DNA of 64,000 nucleotides from Strigamia acuminata (GCA_949358305.1 OX442315.1:23958427-24022426), one strand, 5' to 3'; shown: positions 37,101 to 50,275, counted from the first letter of the stretch. The notes: generated by a model from the sequence alone, not told the origin. Numbers and translations: made by a program.

Positions 37101-37545
37101 TACTCATCAGGCCAACTTAACGGCCTCTCGTGGGAAGTCGATCGTTCACGGTTGTCCTCTGTGTGCCAAAACGTTCGTGAAACCCAGCCAACTTCGACGC
37201 CATTACAGAATACACACGGGTGAAAGACCTTTTGCTTGTGATCAGTGTAACAAAACGTTCAACCAGAAAAACGCATTACAAGTGCACATGACCAAACATA
37301 CCGGTGAAAGGCCGTACAAATGCGCAAATTGTGATCTATCGTTTAGTCAAAAAGGAAATCTCAAAGTGCACATGAAACGAGCTCATTCCGGCGACGTAGT
37401 TCTGCAACAGTTAAACTTTCCCGAGGTGTCCGAGGACACTTCGCTCCAGAGCACGCCCTTAGATCCCGACGTTGCGGATTCACATGTCGACGACATTCAA
37501 GACAATCCACATGAACTTGATTTAGGAGATTATTTTTCCACCTAA
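31158..37545 (+). CDS. ZNF236: ZNF236-type multi-C2H2 zinc-finger protein
   Basis: Large nuclear DNA-binding protein. Fifteen exons, 31158-31400, 31476-31622, 31685-31978, 32052-32188, 32254-32381, 32448-32752, 33066-33209, 33275-34120, 34189-34395, 34466-34666, 34731-34898, 34957-35213, 35287-35529, 35594-36195 and 36266-37545, join without a phase break into 1,733 residues (the human protein is about 1,850). More than 25 C2H2 fingers lie in several clusters separated by long Gln/Asn/Ser/Thr-rich linkers. Cluster order and linker landmarks match vertebrate ZNF236: [10 protein letters not shown]-type fingers, [12 protein letters not shown] after cluster two, [18 protein letters not shown] before cluster four, Gln-rich repeats, then the last KPSQLRRH finger group. 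Although it could be mistaken for three or four zinc-finger genes, the landmarks and phase support one gene. Confidence 0.92.
32774..33017. mobile_element. MITE-like foldback element in ZNF236 intron 6
   Basis: This 313-bp intron is several times longer than its neighbours. It contains nested inverted repeats: ATAAATATTGG at 32774-32784 with its complement at 33007-33017, and a 21-bp arm GACGCGCCGTGATTGGTTGA (32799-32819) with its complement at 32944-32964, two mismatches. A 17-bp near-terminal palindrome centres at 32987. This symmetry without any coding frame is typical of a small non-autonomous DNA transposon. Family not identified. Confidence 0.65.
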
Positions 37546-37828
37546 CATTTTATTTCTCGATGTAATTTGTAATTAGTAGTTGATTTGATACAGTTGATGT
37601 TTAGATTATGCTAATTTATATTGATTTTATTAAAATTATTCTCTATTATTTTTCTATAATAGGAAAACGTAACGCGTGAAAACAATGCGTCTCGTGCGTG
37701 TTTTGTTGATGTGTTGCACGCCGCGCGCATTACCCGTGCCATTTGCTCGCGCTGCGTAGTAACTGATGGGTGTTTATAGCAACTGATTTTTCAACTTCAG
37801 CTGCTTGTCTTCATTATTTTTCGTCGTT
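37546..37828. promoter_or_regulatory. ZNF236 3' end and HSFY-like promoter
   Basis: Only 283 bp separate the ZNF236 stop from the next start codon. The second half (37670-37760) is locally rich in CpG and GTG/CAC words, unlike the AT-rich surroundings, and probably forms the promoter of the heat-shock-factor-like gene. Confidence 0.4.
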
Positions 37829-39380
37829 ATGTTTACACTTCCCATAAACGAAGATCATTCGCTGCTGTCTATGCGATTTCCGCAAAAGCTGTGGAAAATA
37901 GTGAATGAGTGCAATACAGGAGCAATTCAATGGAGCAAAAACGGGAAATCTGTTTTACTAGATTACACTAAATTTCAAAGAGATTATTTAGATAGCAAGT
38001 TAGAGATTTTTAAGACCACAAATATTACTAGTTTTATTCGTCAGTTGAATTTGTATGGATTTCGTAAAGTGACTGGCCACTATCGCGAACCACTATCGTC
38101 TCTTCAAAGTCCCGACATACACGAGTTCAGAAATGAAAATTTTGTCCGAGGCCGATACGATTTGTTGTCAAAAGTGTCGAGAAAAACGGGCATTATGAAA
38201 CACCGATCCGCCGAAAGAAAACGAAACTTGGACGACAGCAGCGAAACTGAGTCTGGCAAATCGCGTTTAGTCTTATGCCAGGCGAGTGCATCAATAAATG
38301 AATAATTGTCGGCGAAAATAAAGTAACATTGTATTTCTCAAATCCGCAGAAAGCTCTGACAGATGCGCTCAACAATGCCGCTATCCAGCAGGGAATGCAG
38401 GACAAACACAAACATTACGCTGATGACAACGAATCTGTTTTAAGCGACTTCAGTGGCTCGCAGGATTCGGGTAATTTCGTTTACTTCTCATTAATTTGCA
38501 TCGTAGATATTAATTTATTTCATTCCAGACAATTTGTGTTGCGATTTCGGGGGTCTCGATTGGGACAGTTTGGATTGGCTTCGTGAACCAAGTACTTCCC
38601 AGTCAACACTCGTAGCCAATAACAGTGACGATGGAATGCATAGTAGCAAACACAGTTATCAATACAGCTGTCAATGTAAATACAGATTGCCCAAGTCCAA
38701 TTCCATTTTTCGTCTAAAACAAACAACTTTTTTCCATAGCAAGTATGCATTTGTCGATGGCTTCAAACGAATCGTCTCAAGGAACCATGTCATCTCTCTT
38801 GGACCCATCTATATCGCCTCAAAGATCTGTAGGACAGATGACCAATGACCTACCAGTGGTAGATTGCCCTTTTACATTAGAATACGTCATGCAGCAGATG
38901 GATAGTTCCCTCTCCGAGAAGATTTACGAGATGTTGATGGAAGACGAATCGAAACCCGAAACGATTTTGCCCGACAACCCAACCGATCTCTTGCCACCCG
39001 CATGCAAGAAAGGGAGACCGGATATTGATTCGGTGCACCCTATTGCAGTTGTAAAGGCAGAACCAAACGATGATTCCTTCGACCAGCCTGGTTGCAGTAG
39101 CAACAGCAGCAGCAGCAGCAGTAGCAGTAGCAGTAGCAGCAGCAGCAGCAGTAGCAGCAGCACTGTAACCAGAGGTTCACTGGATGGCAAGGATGACGAC
39201 TCTTACGACGACTACATGTACAAAGACCAGTTGCTTCCATGCATAAAACAGGAACCACAAATGTACTACGAACACGAGTACGGTGGTAATAACTCAAATC
39301 CGTCAGTGAATTGGAACCATTACCCTTTGCACAGAACCACATACTACAGCAATTTGGGAGCGGGGCATTACATGTATTAA
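37829..39380 (+). CDS. Heat shock factor family protein, HSFY-like
   Basis: Putative transcription factor with an HSF-type winged-helix DNA-binding domain. Four exons, 37829-38281, 38350-38470, 38529-38675 and 38740-39380, give 453 residues. The domain spans about residues 14-110: FPQKLWKIVN, then IFKTTNITSFIRQLNLYGFR (recognition helix, residues 68-78), then FVRGRYDLLSKVSRK. The short motif and loop resemble HSFY/HSF5-type proteins more than HSF1, and no clear heptad HR-A/B trimerisation region follows. The C-terminal half is acidic with a poly-Ser run and a tyrosine-rich end. Intron 1 (38282-38349) requires a GC donor, TGCCAG|GCGAGT; other frames stop at once. Confidence 0.86.
39095..39163. 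repeat. AGY trinucleotide run encoding poly-serine
   Basis: A run of AGC/AGT codons (about 22 units, one AAC interruption near its start) inside exon 4 of the HSFY-like gene. The mix of AGC and AGT limits slippage but length variation between individuals is likely. The antisense frame gives a spurious poly-Leu ORF. Confidence 0.9.
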
Positions 39381-39620
39381 AACGCATGAGTGCTAATCAG
39401 TCGCACGCAAATGGCCAGGCGGCACCGAACTATTTCTTTGTGTTTAAATTGTTACGTAATTTAAGTAGTTTAGCACCGTAATTGAAAGCAGCCAGTCTTC
39501 CATGTGAGTTTAGTGTGAGCATTTATTGTAAATAATTTTACCAACTAAATGAACAATTAATTCTTATTAAATTTGTATCTCTGCTGTCAAAGTGAAAACG
39601 ATAATTTACATAGTAGTTTT

Positions 39621-42600
39621 TCAGTGCATTTGGACTTTTCCACGGACTTTGGGACTGTATTGTTGCGTGGAATCCCATGTGATTACAGGAATCTTTGGAG
39701 GATGTAAGCTAGCGTGCACTGGGAATTTTTTCCCGGCAAGATCGATCTCGAATTTAACGTTTTTATCGGTAACGAATTCGTTGCTCACGCCAGAACCTTT
39801 GTGCACAAAACCCATACAAACTAACTTGTCCAATGTCACTCCGTAGCTAGTTGAGGAGAGAGAAAACAATAAAAATTAATATCAATATTTTACTTCTGGT
39901 ATTTATCCCATACCCGGACGAAGTTGTCAATCCGACTAATTGTCCGTTACGTAAAATTGGTTCTTTACCCCATGGCCAATAATCTTGTTCGAGATCGTGA
40001 TTTTCGAATGTAAAGTGAACGAGGCGGCGCGTAACTCCCGTTTTCTTTTGCTTCAAGAGAGCCATTTTCCCGATGAAATAATCTTTCTACAAGTTTGAAT
40101 GTTAGAAAGTACACTAACGTAGTACATTATTCAGCTGTTACCTCAAGTTTCACTTTATAGCCTCGATTAACTTCGTAAGGAGTAGTGATGCAATCCATTT
40201 CCTCTCCCCAGAACGGGATGAATTTCTCGATGCGCAAAAAGCGGACGGCGTAATAGCCCACATTACGTAGTCCGTAATCTCTGCCTACTGCCCTCAAACG
40301 ATCGTAAATATGTAGAGCGTACTAGAAATTAAATGATTTCCAACTATTGAATTTTTTCGCGGAAAGATCATTTTGATCGTACTTCAGACGGTACAAATAT
40401 AGAGTAGCCAGGTTCAGCTGCGTTGGTAAAACCCAGCACCATAATTTCACTCGCGTAACCCAAATTCATTTCCTGTAAATAATACATTGTTGAAAATAAT
40501 TACTGCAATAACTACATCAAACTGAATATCCCTACCCGGCAAGTGAATGGCGAGAGACTCATGTCGGAACACGTCAATTCCGCCATTAATTCCTTCGATT
40601 TTGGACCTACTACATTCAAAACGGTGTACATCGAGGTGACATCATTAAATGCAACCGATCCATCCATGGGAAGATGGCGCGAAAGCCATTCCTTGATACG
40701 GGTGTGTTGGAAAGTGGGGCAGACCATGAAATACCTAAAATACACAATGTTATAAGTATGGTGTAAGCTCTGTAGTCCGGACATAGCACCGTCCGGACAG
40801 GTTTGGAGGTCCTAACTTCGTCCCAACCTAAACCCAGCAATATTAAAGCCCCTCTCCCAACCGGACAGCCTCTTAGTCCAGACAACTTTCTGGGACCCGT
40901 ACTATATCCGGGCTACAGAGCTTACACTGTAAATCAAATAGCAATGGACAGTTGACTCACTTATTTTCAGCTCGACGAACAAGAACGCAGTCATTTTCAA
41001 ACCCGCCGTGATCATTAAGCATGCCCGTTTGAACTATGTTATTAACTGGTACATCAACATCATTGGCACACAGAAGTTGTAAGAACGACACGACTTCTGT
41101 GCCGTTGGACTGAAATTTTATATTTACACTTTGAAAATATTTTACAAATGAAACTGAAAAATAAAATTACGCACAGACAATTCCATTTTTGTAAGAGATG
41201 ACAAGTCGATTAGTCCGACTCCAGTCCGGCACGTGGTAACCTCGTCCTTAACAAAATCGAACCAATCGGGTTTACCGAATGTGCCAGGCCCCATAATGTT
41301 CGCTGCATTTCCCCCTTTGCTGTATTGATTAAAATAAAGCGCTCTTTCGCAGCACATTCGCTCGCCGAATACCCCACCAGCCGCCTCTTCGAGTGTGTAA
41401 AGCGGAGAACAGCGAAGTTTTCGTGCTAAACGAAATTCACTTTGCATCGGAAACTTCAACGTGTATTGTTTAGCTGTAAATTGAATATGCTATAAATTAT
41501 TTTTCCTATTTATTATTTCATAATGATGTTTCAGTTACCTGCAATTTCCTTAACTCTTTCACTTAAGAATTTTTTATTATTATGTAAACTAATGAACCGT
41601 TTAATGTCAAATGGTAAAACATAATAAGCGCTTTCACCATCGATAATCCAATCAGCTAATGCTTTGCCTAAACCTCCAGCTCCGGGAACGCTGTTACCAT
41701 TCATTCCACACCCGACAAAATAATTTTTAACCTGTTGATAAATAAACAGTGCAATGTAAACACCTCAAATGATCTTTCCGATTTGATAACGTACTTCTGG
41801 CGATTCACCCACGATCCATTTGCCGTCCGGAGTGAAGTTCTCAGGTGCTGTGTAAACATTCTCGATTTCCACACGTTCAAACAAGGGAAATCTGTTCTTC
41901 ATCATCTGATACAATGGTTCTGACATAAAACGAAATGTAATCCATGTTTTTTATTTTTTTAAATTTTATTGTAAATAATTTAACTTACTAAATCGATCCC
42001 AATCTTCAGGCATGTGGTGGAATTCAAGTGTTTGGCGCGGTGTCACTGGCTTTCCAAGCAACTCGTGGCCACCCGCTAAAAACCCTTTTTTCCATTCTCT
42101 CACATAAATTCGTCCATCGTAATCTTGTACAACTGAAGGCAACAAATTGTCTTATCAGTTAAATTTGACAATAGAAATGAGATAACTTACAAGGAAAGTT
42201 TATGTTTACATCGTCTACAGCTTTTGTCGTAATGTAAGTATGCAACGCAGCATGAATGGGCACTCGGACAGGAATGTCGGTATTCAGTGCTACATCGTGC
42301 GACCACTAAGTAAAATGCAGTAAAATTTATTTTTTAAAAACATTCAACCAAAAAAACACAAAACGATTACCAATCCTGAGCAGTTGACAAAGTATTCGCA
42401 ATCTATTCGTCCTTTTGCAGTTTCAATACTTGATACTGTTTCATGATTTGTGCGTACGTGATTCACTTTACAATTTTCTATAATCTTAACTCCTGCAAAT
42501 TGAAAACATTAGTAAATAATAAAAATAATACTTTTAAAAAACCCAAAATCACCTTGCTGTTGTGCTAACTTTGCCAATGTATTACACAAGAGTAAACTAT

Positions 42601-43292
42601 GAGCGACTCCATCTGACGGAACCCACACTCCGCCCTGCAAATATTAACGAAACCTAAAGCAAACAAAACACACATTTAAATTTAAACTAAACAAACTTGA
42701 ATATCATCCACTTTTAATAATGGATGAAGATCTGATATTTCTTTTGGAGTTAAAAGTTGGCAGTCCAAATCGGTAGCCCTATAAACCTTTAACTAGTCAG
42801 CTAAAATAGCCGATACAAAAAGAAAAACACTCGTACTTTGACTGAGCATAAAATCTTCGAAGGGATATCCATCGGTTTTTTGATTGTGCGATATTAAGAC
42901 TGCCACATTGTTGCCAACCTACAAAACAAACCTGTCAACCACATCCAAACCAAATCCACTCATTAAACCGTCCTCACCCACATTATGTCCGCTTTCTTGT
43001 AATTGTTTATACAGTTGTGCGCTGTAGGAAATGAGATTGCGTTCCGACGGTGACCGAAATTGAGAAACCAAACCAGATCCATGCCAGGAAGTACCACATC
43101 CAACCCTATAAAATATAAATAATGTTATTGAGACATAAAAGAACGAAAAAAGCGGAAAAACCTGCTAGAATCTAACAACACAACATCAACGCATCCTCGT
43201 TTAGCTAGATGGTACGCGACAGATGTACCAACAACTCCGGCACCACACACAACAACTCTGGCTTGCCTGGGCAAAGCCGACGTACTCATCAT
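39621..43292 (-). CDS. PDPR: PDPR/sarcosine-dimethylglycine dehydrogenase family flavoprotein
   Basis: Mitochondrial FAD protein of the DMGDH/SARDH/PDPR family. Its two-domain layout (N-terminal DAO-type FAD domain, C-terminal GcvT-like folate domain) and motifs are closest to PDPR, the regulatory subunit of pyruvate dehydrogenase phosphatase. Seventeen exons from 43292 to 39621 give 839 residues. FAD-binding motif [20 protein letters not shown] lies at residues 13-32. The C-terminal part contains [70 protein letters not shown] and CMGFVH. Residues 49-52 are T-S-W-H: a His where SARDH/DMGDH bind FAD covalently. Two ATGs lie in tandem at the start. No strong presequence is seen. Orthology to PDPR is likely, enzymatic activity open. 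Confidence 0.88.
40761..40927. mobile_element. MITE with 26-bp terminal inverted repeats in PDPR-like intron 12
   Basis: GTGTAAGCTCTGTAGTCCGG... at 40761-40786 and its reverse complement at 40902-40927 agree at 24 of 26 positions. The 167-bp element has a GC-rich interior unlike the surrounding intron and no coding capacity. It makes up most of a 227-bp intron in a gene whose other introns are mostly 45-90 nt. Consistent with a short non-autonomous DNA transposon; the superfamily and target duplication are unclear. Confidence 0.8.
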
Positions 43293-43609
43293 TCAATTAT
43301 TATGCACTGTTAAAAATAAATTAAAATTAAAATTAGTTGAATCAATCGATGTTAAACGAACCTGATAATATTGAAAAATCTTAAAATATCTTCTGCTACA
43401 TTTTCCACCATTGGTGGGCAATTCAGAACCGGTCACGATCGGTCTACGAAATCGGCATGACCTCTGATTGGTCGAAGTAGATTAATTCTTCGTCTGTTAA
43501 ACGATAGAGCGCGCTGTACTCGTCGGTTTTCGAAAAGAGATGCGAGGATCACGATCTTAACAAAAGCAGGTTGCCGACATAAGTTTATTCCTGTTCTCTT
43601 GCATACAAC
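43293..43609. promoter_or_regulatory. Bidirectional promoter, PDPR-like / CPSF1
   Basis: 317 bp between opposed start codons. It contains the 13-bp palindrome CCACCATTGGTGG at 43405-43417 and a second ATTGG (inverted CCAAT box) at about 43470. Both fit CCAAT-driven bidirectional promoters; function inferred. Confidence 0.5.
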
Positions 43610-46600
43610 ATGGCAACTTCATCGGTTATGTACGCGGTTCACAAACAGTTGCATCCTCCTACGGGGGTTGAGCATGCAATATATTGTCACTTTTTTAATC
43701 GACGCGAAAAAAATTTGGTTATGGCCGGATCAAATCAACTTCGTGTATTCAGACTTACACACGAGACCGATAATAACGGCAGAATTAAAGAAACTAGCGG
43801 TAAATAAACGTAGAATAAAGACACATTTTTAAAAACACATTATTAATATTACTTTTCTTATACGTTATAGATTTCAAAAGCGCTAAAATGAAAATGGAGT
43901 GCTTACAAACTTACAGTCTTTTCGGAAATATTATGTCATTGCGGTCGGTCCAGTTAGCCGGATCCTCTCGGGATGCTTTACTTTTAAGTTTTAGAGATGC
44001 TAGGGTAAAATATCCTTATGAATTCTGATTACTATAGAGTTAAAATGAAATGTAACATCTTTTCAGTTGTCAGTCGTAGAGTACGACCCCGGAACAGACG
44101 ATCTCAAAACTCTCTCGCTTCATTACTTTGAAGAAGATGAAATGAAGGATGGGCGCATGCAAATTTGCCAAATACCAGAGATTCGTGTGGATCCCGAAGG
44201 CCGTTGTGCTGTGATGATGGCGTACGGCAATAAAATTGTTGTTTTGCCTTTTAGAAAAGAAACCGTTTCCGAAGATGGTGACACACTTTACGGCTCGTCA
44301 GGGTAAAGAGGAAAAGTGTGAAAATATATAAGATTTATATTTATAGACAAATATTTTTTTACAGGAAATCTCCAGTTTTAGCGTCATACACAATTCACAT
44401 CAAAGAATTGGAAGAAAAGATGGACAATATTATTGATCTACAATTTCTCCATGGTTATTACGAACCGACACTTTTATTTTTATATGAACCATTGAAAACG
44501 TGGACAGGGTAAACTTGTTGAAAAAAAAGATAAAGTGTTTGATTATTTACTAATTTAAACTTATTTGGCGTTTAGACGAATTGCGGTGAGACAAGATACG
44601 TGCGCTATTGCAGCGATATCGCTTAACATTCAACAGCGAGTTCATCCAGTCATTTGGTCGGTTGGAAATCTACCGTTTGATTGTCTTCGTGTTTTAGTTG
44701 TTCCTCGTCCTATTGGAGGTGTTTTAGTTTTATCTATAAATGCAGTTTTGTATTTAAATCAGAGCATTCCACCGTACGGTGTTTCGCTCAACAGCATCGC
44801 AGAACATAGCACGGCATTTCCGTTAAGTAAGTGCAGACAGAAAAATATATTTGGATTGTTTGGTTTATTTACGAGTTTGTTCAATTTCAGAAATTCAGGA
44901 CAATGTGAAATTGTCTTTAGATTGTAGCCAAGCGACGTTTATTGCTAATGACAAATTAGTGTTGTCATTGAAAGGCGGTGAACTGTAAGTTGTAATACGT
45001 TCAAAGTGAAAACTAATGTACTAAATGTCACATTTTTCTGTTTCGTAGTTACGTTCTTACTCTATTCGTGGACAGTATGAGAAGTGTACGCAGTTTTCAC
45101 TTTGACAAAGCAGCAGCTAGTGTTCTTACAACATGCGTAAGTAAAATTATACTCTGATTTTGTAATGATTGTCTAACTGTTTGTTCTGCAGGTTTGTATT
45201 TGCGACGATGGGTACTTGTTCTTGGGTTCCCGCTTGGGGAATTCTCTCTTGTTACGTTATTCTGAGAAGAATATCGATTTTAGCGAAATGACTAAGGAAG
45301 TGGAAGCAAAAAAAGATGATACTCCAGTGGTAAGAACTTATAATTTGTACATTTTATAAATATTGATTTCTTGAATTCATTATTTCAGTCCGAAGAACCA
45401 GCACAGAAGAAGAGGAAGTTAGAAAACCTGGGTGACTGGATGGGTAAATTTTTTGAACATAAATAATTTAATCAATCGTTATTAAACTTGAATTGGAAAT
45501 TTTAGCTTCAAATGTGGCTAGTATTGAAGATCCGGATGAATTAGAAGTATATGGCAGCGAAACTCACACAGCAACTCGTGCGACCAGTTACAGTTTTGAG
45601 GTCTGCGACAGTTTGCTAAACATTGGACCTTGCGGACAAATGTCAGCGGGAGAACCGGCGTTTTTGTCTGAAGAATTTGCCAACAGCATTGACCCAGATG
45701 TTGAATTAGTTATTACATCCGGATATAGCAAAAATGGTGCACTGACAGTTTTGCAGGTGAATATTCAATACATAAAATTAAGAGATTGAAAATAATTTTG
45801 TTTTTTTATTTCAGCGATCCGTGAGACCACAAGTGGTAACAACTTTTGAATTGCCTGGTGTAGTAGACATGTGGACTGTAGTTGGCCTGCAACAAAATGA
45901 GGTATTTATATTTTATATTATTATTATTATTTTTAAATTTAACAATTCGTCTTATTACTTAAGAATCCCGATGACGAAAATGAATCTGTAGAAGAACCTC
46001 CATTAGACGACAGTCATTCTTTTTTAATTTTAAGTAGAAGCGATAGTAGTATGGTGAGTAGAACAACAGAGTTTAAATGAAAAACAATTTCAAATAATTT
46101 TTGTTTAAAGATTTTACAAACTGGGCAAGAAATAAATGAATTGGATCATAGCGGCTTCAGCACTCAAGCGCCGACTGTGTTTGCGGGGAATATCGGTAAC
46201 AATAAGTACATCGTTCAAGTGTCTCCAATGGGAGTGCGGTTGTTGGAAGGAGGTAATAATTTTGAGTTACGAGTGTCGAGTATACAGTTAGGTAATTATT
46301 TTAAATGTATTTAGTGAGCCAAATCCAGCACATTCCTCTCGATGTGGGCAGCCCAATTGTCCATGCATCTGTAGCTGATCCTTATTTGATGATTATGAGC
46401 GATGAAGGTCAACTAATCCTTCTTACCCTGCGACAAGACGATTACAGCACACGTCTTACAGTTACCAAACCTCAAATGTCACACGTAAGCGATGATTAAA
46501 GTTTTCTTAAATAGCAAACATTTAACATTTCTTAATTTCACAGCAAAAATTCAAAATTCTTACAATGTCCGTGTATCGGGATACAAGTGGGTTATTTACT

Positions 46601-49600
46601 ACGCGTTCGGTTGACGCTACTTCGACCGGAAAAGACCACGATGGTCCAAACACTGAAGTTATAAATAACGAATCGATTTCTGAAGAAAAAGATCCAAAAA
46701 CAGACACGAATAGCTTGTAAGTATTTGAATTTAGTGTGCTCATGAAATCAGAACTTAAATTAAAAAGCAATTGTTTTTTTTTAAAGGGAATTTGACGACG
46801 AGGAAGAATTATTATATGGTAATTTCTCAGCGCGCTCTTTTGCGAATTCAGCTGACCAACAAGCTAACAACAAATCTGATCAAACACGGTAGTTTTAATT
46901 TTTTTTAATTTTTATTTTATCAGCGTAATTAAATTTTGTGTGTATGTTTAGTGATAACTCTTCAAATAACACGGAAATTACTCCCACTTATTGGTTAGTG
47001 GTGGTTCGGGATAACGGCATTTTAGAAGTATGGCATCAAAATATTTTTCTGTAGTTGGAAATATAAATTAAAATATTTTATTCGTTAATAGATATATAGC
47101 CTCGATGACTTCAAACTGGTGTATCTTGTCAAGAACTTTCCCATGGGATTCAAAGTTTTGGTGGACAGTGTACAAGTAACAGTTTCAGGAACTATGTAAG
47201 TGAATTAACATTTTATAAACCAGTTTAAATTACACAATTTTCTTATTTGACAGTGACAAACAATCAGAAAAACACAACGATACTCTTCCAGTTGTGAAAG
47301 AAATTTTATTAGTAGGATTGGGCCATTGCAAAAGACGGCCAATTCTTTTGGCAAGAGTCGACGAAGATCTATTTATTTATGAAGCATTTCCATTTTACGA
47401 AACACTAACCGAAAATCATTTGAAATTGCGATTTAGAAAGGTTTGTGTGCCTAAACTTGCTTTGATATTTTTTTTTAAACATTTATTTGTAATAGGTCGG
47501 ACATCCCATGATTATTCGAGAGAGAAAATGGGGCAAATCTCGAAGAAAGCAAGAACAAGAAGAAAAGCCACAATCTTGCCGTGTCTCGTATTTGCGATAT
47601 TTTGAGGATATTGCATCTTATTCTGGAGTAAGACAAAATAATTTAAAATTTAATCTGTTCAATTCTAAATGTAATTATCAATAGGTATTCATATGTGGTT
47701 ATTATCCGCACTGGCTATTTCTTACATCACGTGGTGAACTGAGGGTTCATCCAATGGGAATTGATGGATCAGTCGTTTGCTTTTCCCCGTTTCATAACGT
47801 GAATTGTCCGAAAGGATTTTTGTACTTCAACAGACAAGGTGAATTACGCATATGTGTGTTGCCTACTCACTTGTCATACGATGCTCCCTGGCCTGTGCGA
47901 AAAGTGCCGTTGCGTTGTACATCGCATTTCGTTAGTTATCACGTGGAAAGCAAGGTATAAAAGTGTTAAACATTAAGGTTTTTTTATTATTTATTTTAAT
48001 GGCGTGCATCGTTTTATTTTAGACGTATTGTGTCGTAACAAGTACCAGCGAACCATGTAATCGGTTGGTCAAATTAACCGGTGAGGACAAAGAGTATGAA
48101 GTCGTTGAAAGAGGTATATTTTTACATAATTGATAAATATGAAATTATTAATAATTGTTATAAATTTTAGACGATCGTTTTATTTATCCCACGATGGAAA
48201 AATTCAGTGTTCAATTATTTTCACCCGTCAGTTGGGAGGCAATCCCAAACACAAAGTAAGAGTTCGTACTATTTTATTAGTGTCGCAAGTCTTAATTATT
48301 ATTTTTTTTCATTTTCAGGTTTGAGTTAGAAGAATGGGAACACGTGACGTGTCTGAAAAATGTCAGTTTAGTGTACGAAGGTGCTCGCAGTGGATTGAAA
48401 GGGTACATGTCAATCGGAACTAATTACAATTACGGCGAAGATGTGACGAGCCGTGGAAGGGTATTATTGAACAATTTTTGTTTAATTTTCCTTTATTCAT
48501 AACGATTTTTTTCAGATAATTATCCTTGACGTAATTGAAGTTGTACCAGAACCAGGCCAACCTTTGACCAAAAATAGAATTAAAATAATATACAGCAAAG
48601 AACAGAAGGGGCCTGTAACTGCGCTTTGTCAAGTTGCCGGCTATTTACTTAGTTGCATTGGACAAAAAGTAAAAAAAATTATGAAAATTCATTTAATCAA
48701 TGTAATTTTAACATTTTTATTTTCTTTCATAGATTTACGTGTGGCAATTGAAAGACGACGATTTGGTGGGCATCGCTTTCATAGACACACAAGTGTACAT
48801 CCACACAGCAGTCTCAATTAAAAACCTAATCCTCATAGCCGATATTCACAAAAGTATTTCTTTACTTCGGTTTCAAGATGATGTGAGGACATTGTCACTT
48901 GTTAGTAGGGTATGTATATAAAATGATTTTATCTTTTCATAAGCAAACCTTAAATTAATTTCATTATGGCAATGTTGATGTTGGCGAATTCAACTTTAAT
49001 TTTCTTTATTTCACACTTTATTCTGAATGTCAATATTATTCGAGCTAAAGGGTTAAGCCCAGGCTAAGTGCAATAGCAAATTTATTATTATCTAGTAAAA
49101 AATAGTTTTGCCATAAAAAGAGAAAATTGAAGGCTCTTTTCTCTTCCTATGAAGTTTCTCATAAACTGTGAATGATGTGTGGTTATAGCAGACTTGGAAT
49201 CTGAGCCAAAGTTTTCAAGGTCAGTTTGCTTTGGCGGTCTGGGGCTGAAATTGGAACCACATGGAAGAACTTGAATCCACTCCAATTTTCATTAAAGAAA
49301 CGGTGTAAAAAATATCTCTTGCGAAATAGATGGACGATTTTGGGTTTGCTCATGGTTAAATGTTAATTATTTGTACTATTAATTATTAATTCGAATATTT
49401 GCATAAATTAATTTTTAATATTCAGGACGCGAAGCCTATGGAAGTTTACGCAATCGATTTTTTTATCGACAATAATCAAATTGGGTTTTTAGGTAAAAGA
49501 TGGAGTTTTTGCAGTTAACTTATCATTATAAATTGTTGTTTATTACTTCTAATTCAATAGTGTCCGATGGGGAAAGAAATTTGATGATGTTCATGTATCA

Positions 49601-50275
49601 ACCCGAGGCGAGAGAAAGTTGTGGAGGACAGAGACTTCTGAGAAAAGCCGATTTTCACGTCGGTTCGAATATAAATTCATTTTTTCGTATTCGTGGAAAA
49701 CTGGCCGACCCTTCTACCGATAAAACAGCCAGCAGCTCTTTGGAAAAAAAGCATATAACTGTCTATGGTATGAAAACGACATTTTTAAATAGTTAAATGT
49801 ATACGTATTAATTAAATTGTATTTACAGCTTCGTTGGACGGCAGTCTCGGTTATTTGCTGCCAATCTCGGAAAAAGTGTATCGTCGATTGCTTATGCTGC
49901 AAAACGTGTTAGTCACTCATTTGCCCCATACCGCAGGTCTAAATCCAAAGGCATTTAGGTTAGTTAACTATAAACAGTAGAGATAAATTTAATTACTTCA
50001 ATAAATCATTTTATTTTTAGAATGTACAAGAGTCATCGCAATTATCTCATGAATCCACACAAAAATATGCTGGATGGAGAATTGCTATGGAAATATCTTA
50101 ATTTATCGCATGCAGAAAAGACCGAAATTTCCAAGAAAATAGGAACGACGAGTGATCAGGTATGTGATTATTATAATTATACCGTTTTAGGTTGTTATGT
50201 GAGAGTATATTTGTATTTTTTTTGTAGATTATTGAAGATCTGATGGATGTTGACAGAACTACTGCTCATTTTTAA
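43610..50275 (+). CDS. CPSF1: Cleavage and polyadenylation specificity factor subunit 1 (CPSF160)
   Basis: Scaffold subunit of nuclear CPSF, which with WDR33 and CPSF30 recognises AAUAAA during pre-mRNA 3' processing. About 31 short exons run from 43610 to 50275, roughly 1,400 residues (human 1,443). Characteristic stretches occur along the whole length in order: [76 protein letters not shown]-like, [50 protein letters not shown] and the terminal [12 protein letters not shown]. These belong to the three beta-propellers and C-terminal helical domain. Intron 26 (about 48911-49424) is about 0.5 kb, ten times the usual size here. Polyadenylation signal AATAAA at 50315. Confidence 0.96.

Noticed and set aside
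31158-37545. Three or four separate zinc-finger genes
   Set aside because: All exons join in phase, and cluster order and linker landmarks match a single ZNF236-type protein.
38924-39190. Minus-strand ORF with a long poly-leucine run
   Set aside because: It is the antisense shadow of the AGY poly-Ser codons in the HSFY-like gene.
48911-49424. A nested gene in the large CPSF1 intron (minus ORF 49088-49285)
   Set aside because: No domain, no splice structure and ordinary intron composition; more likely a decayed insertion.
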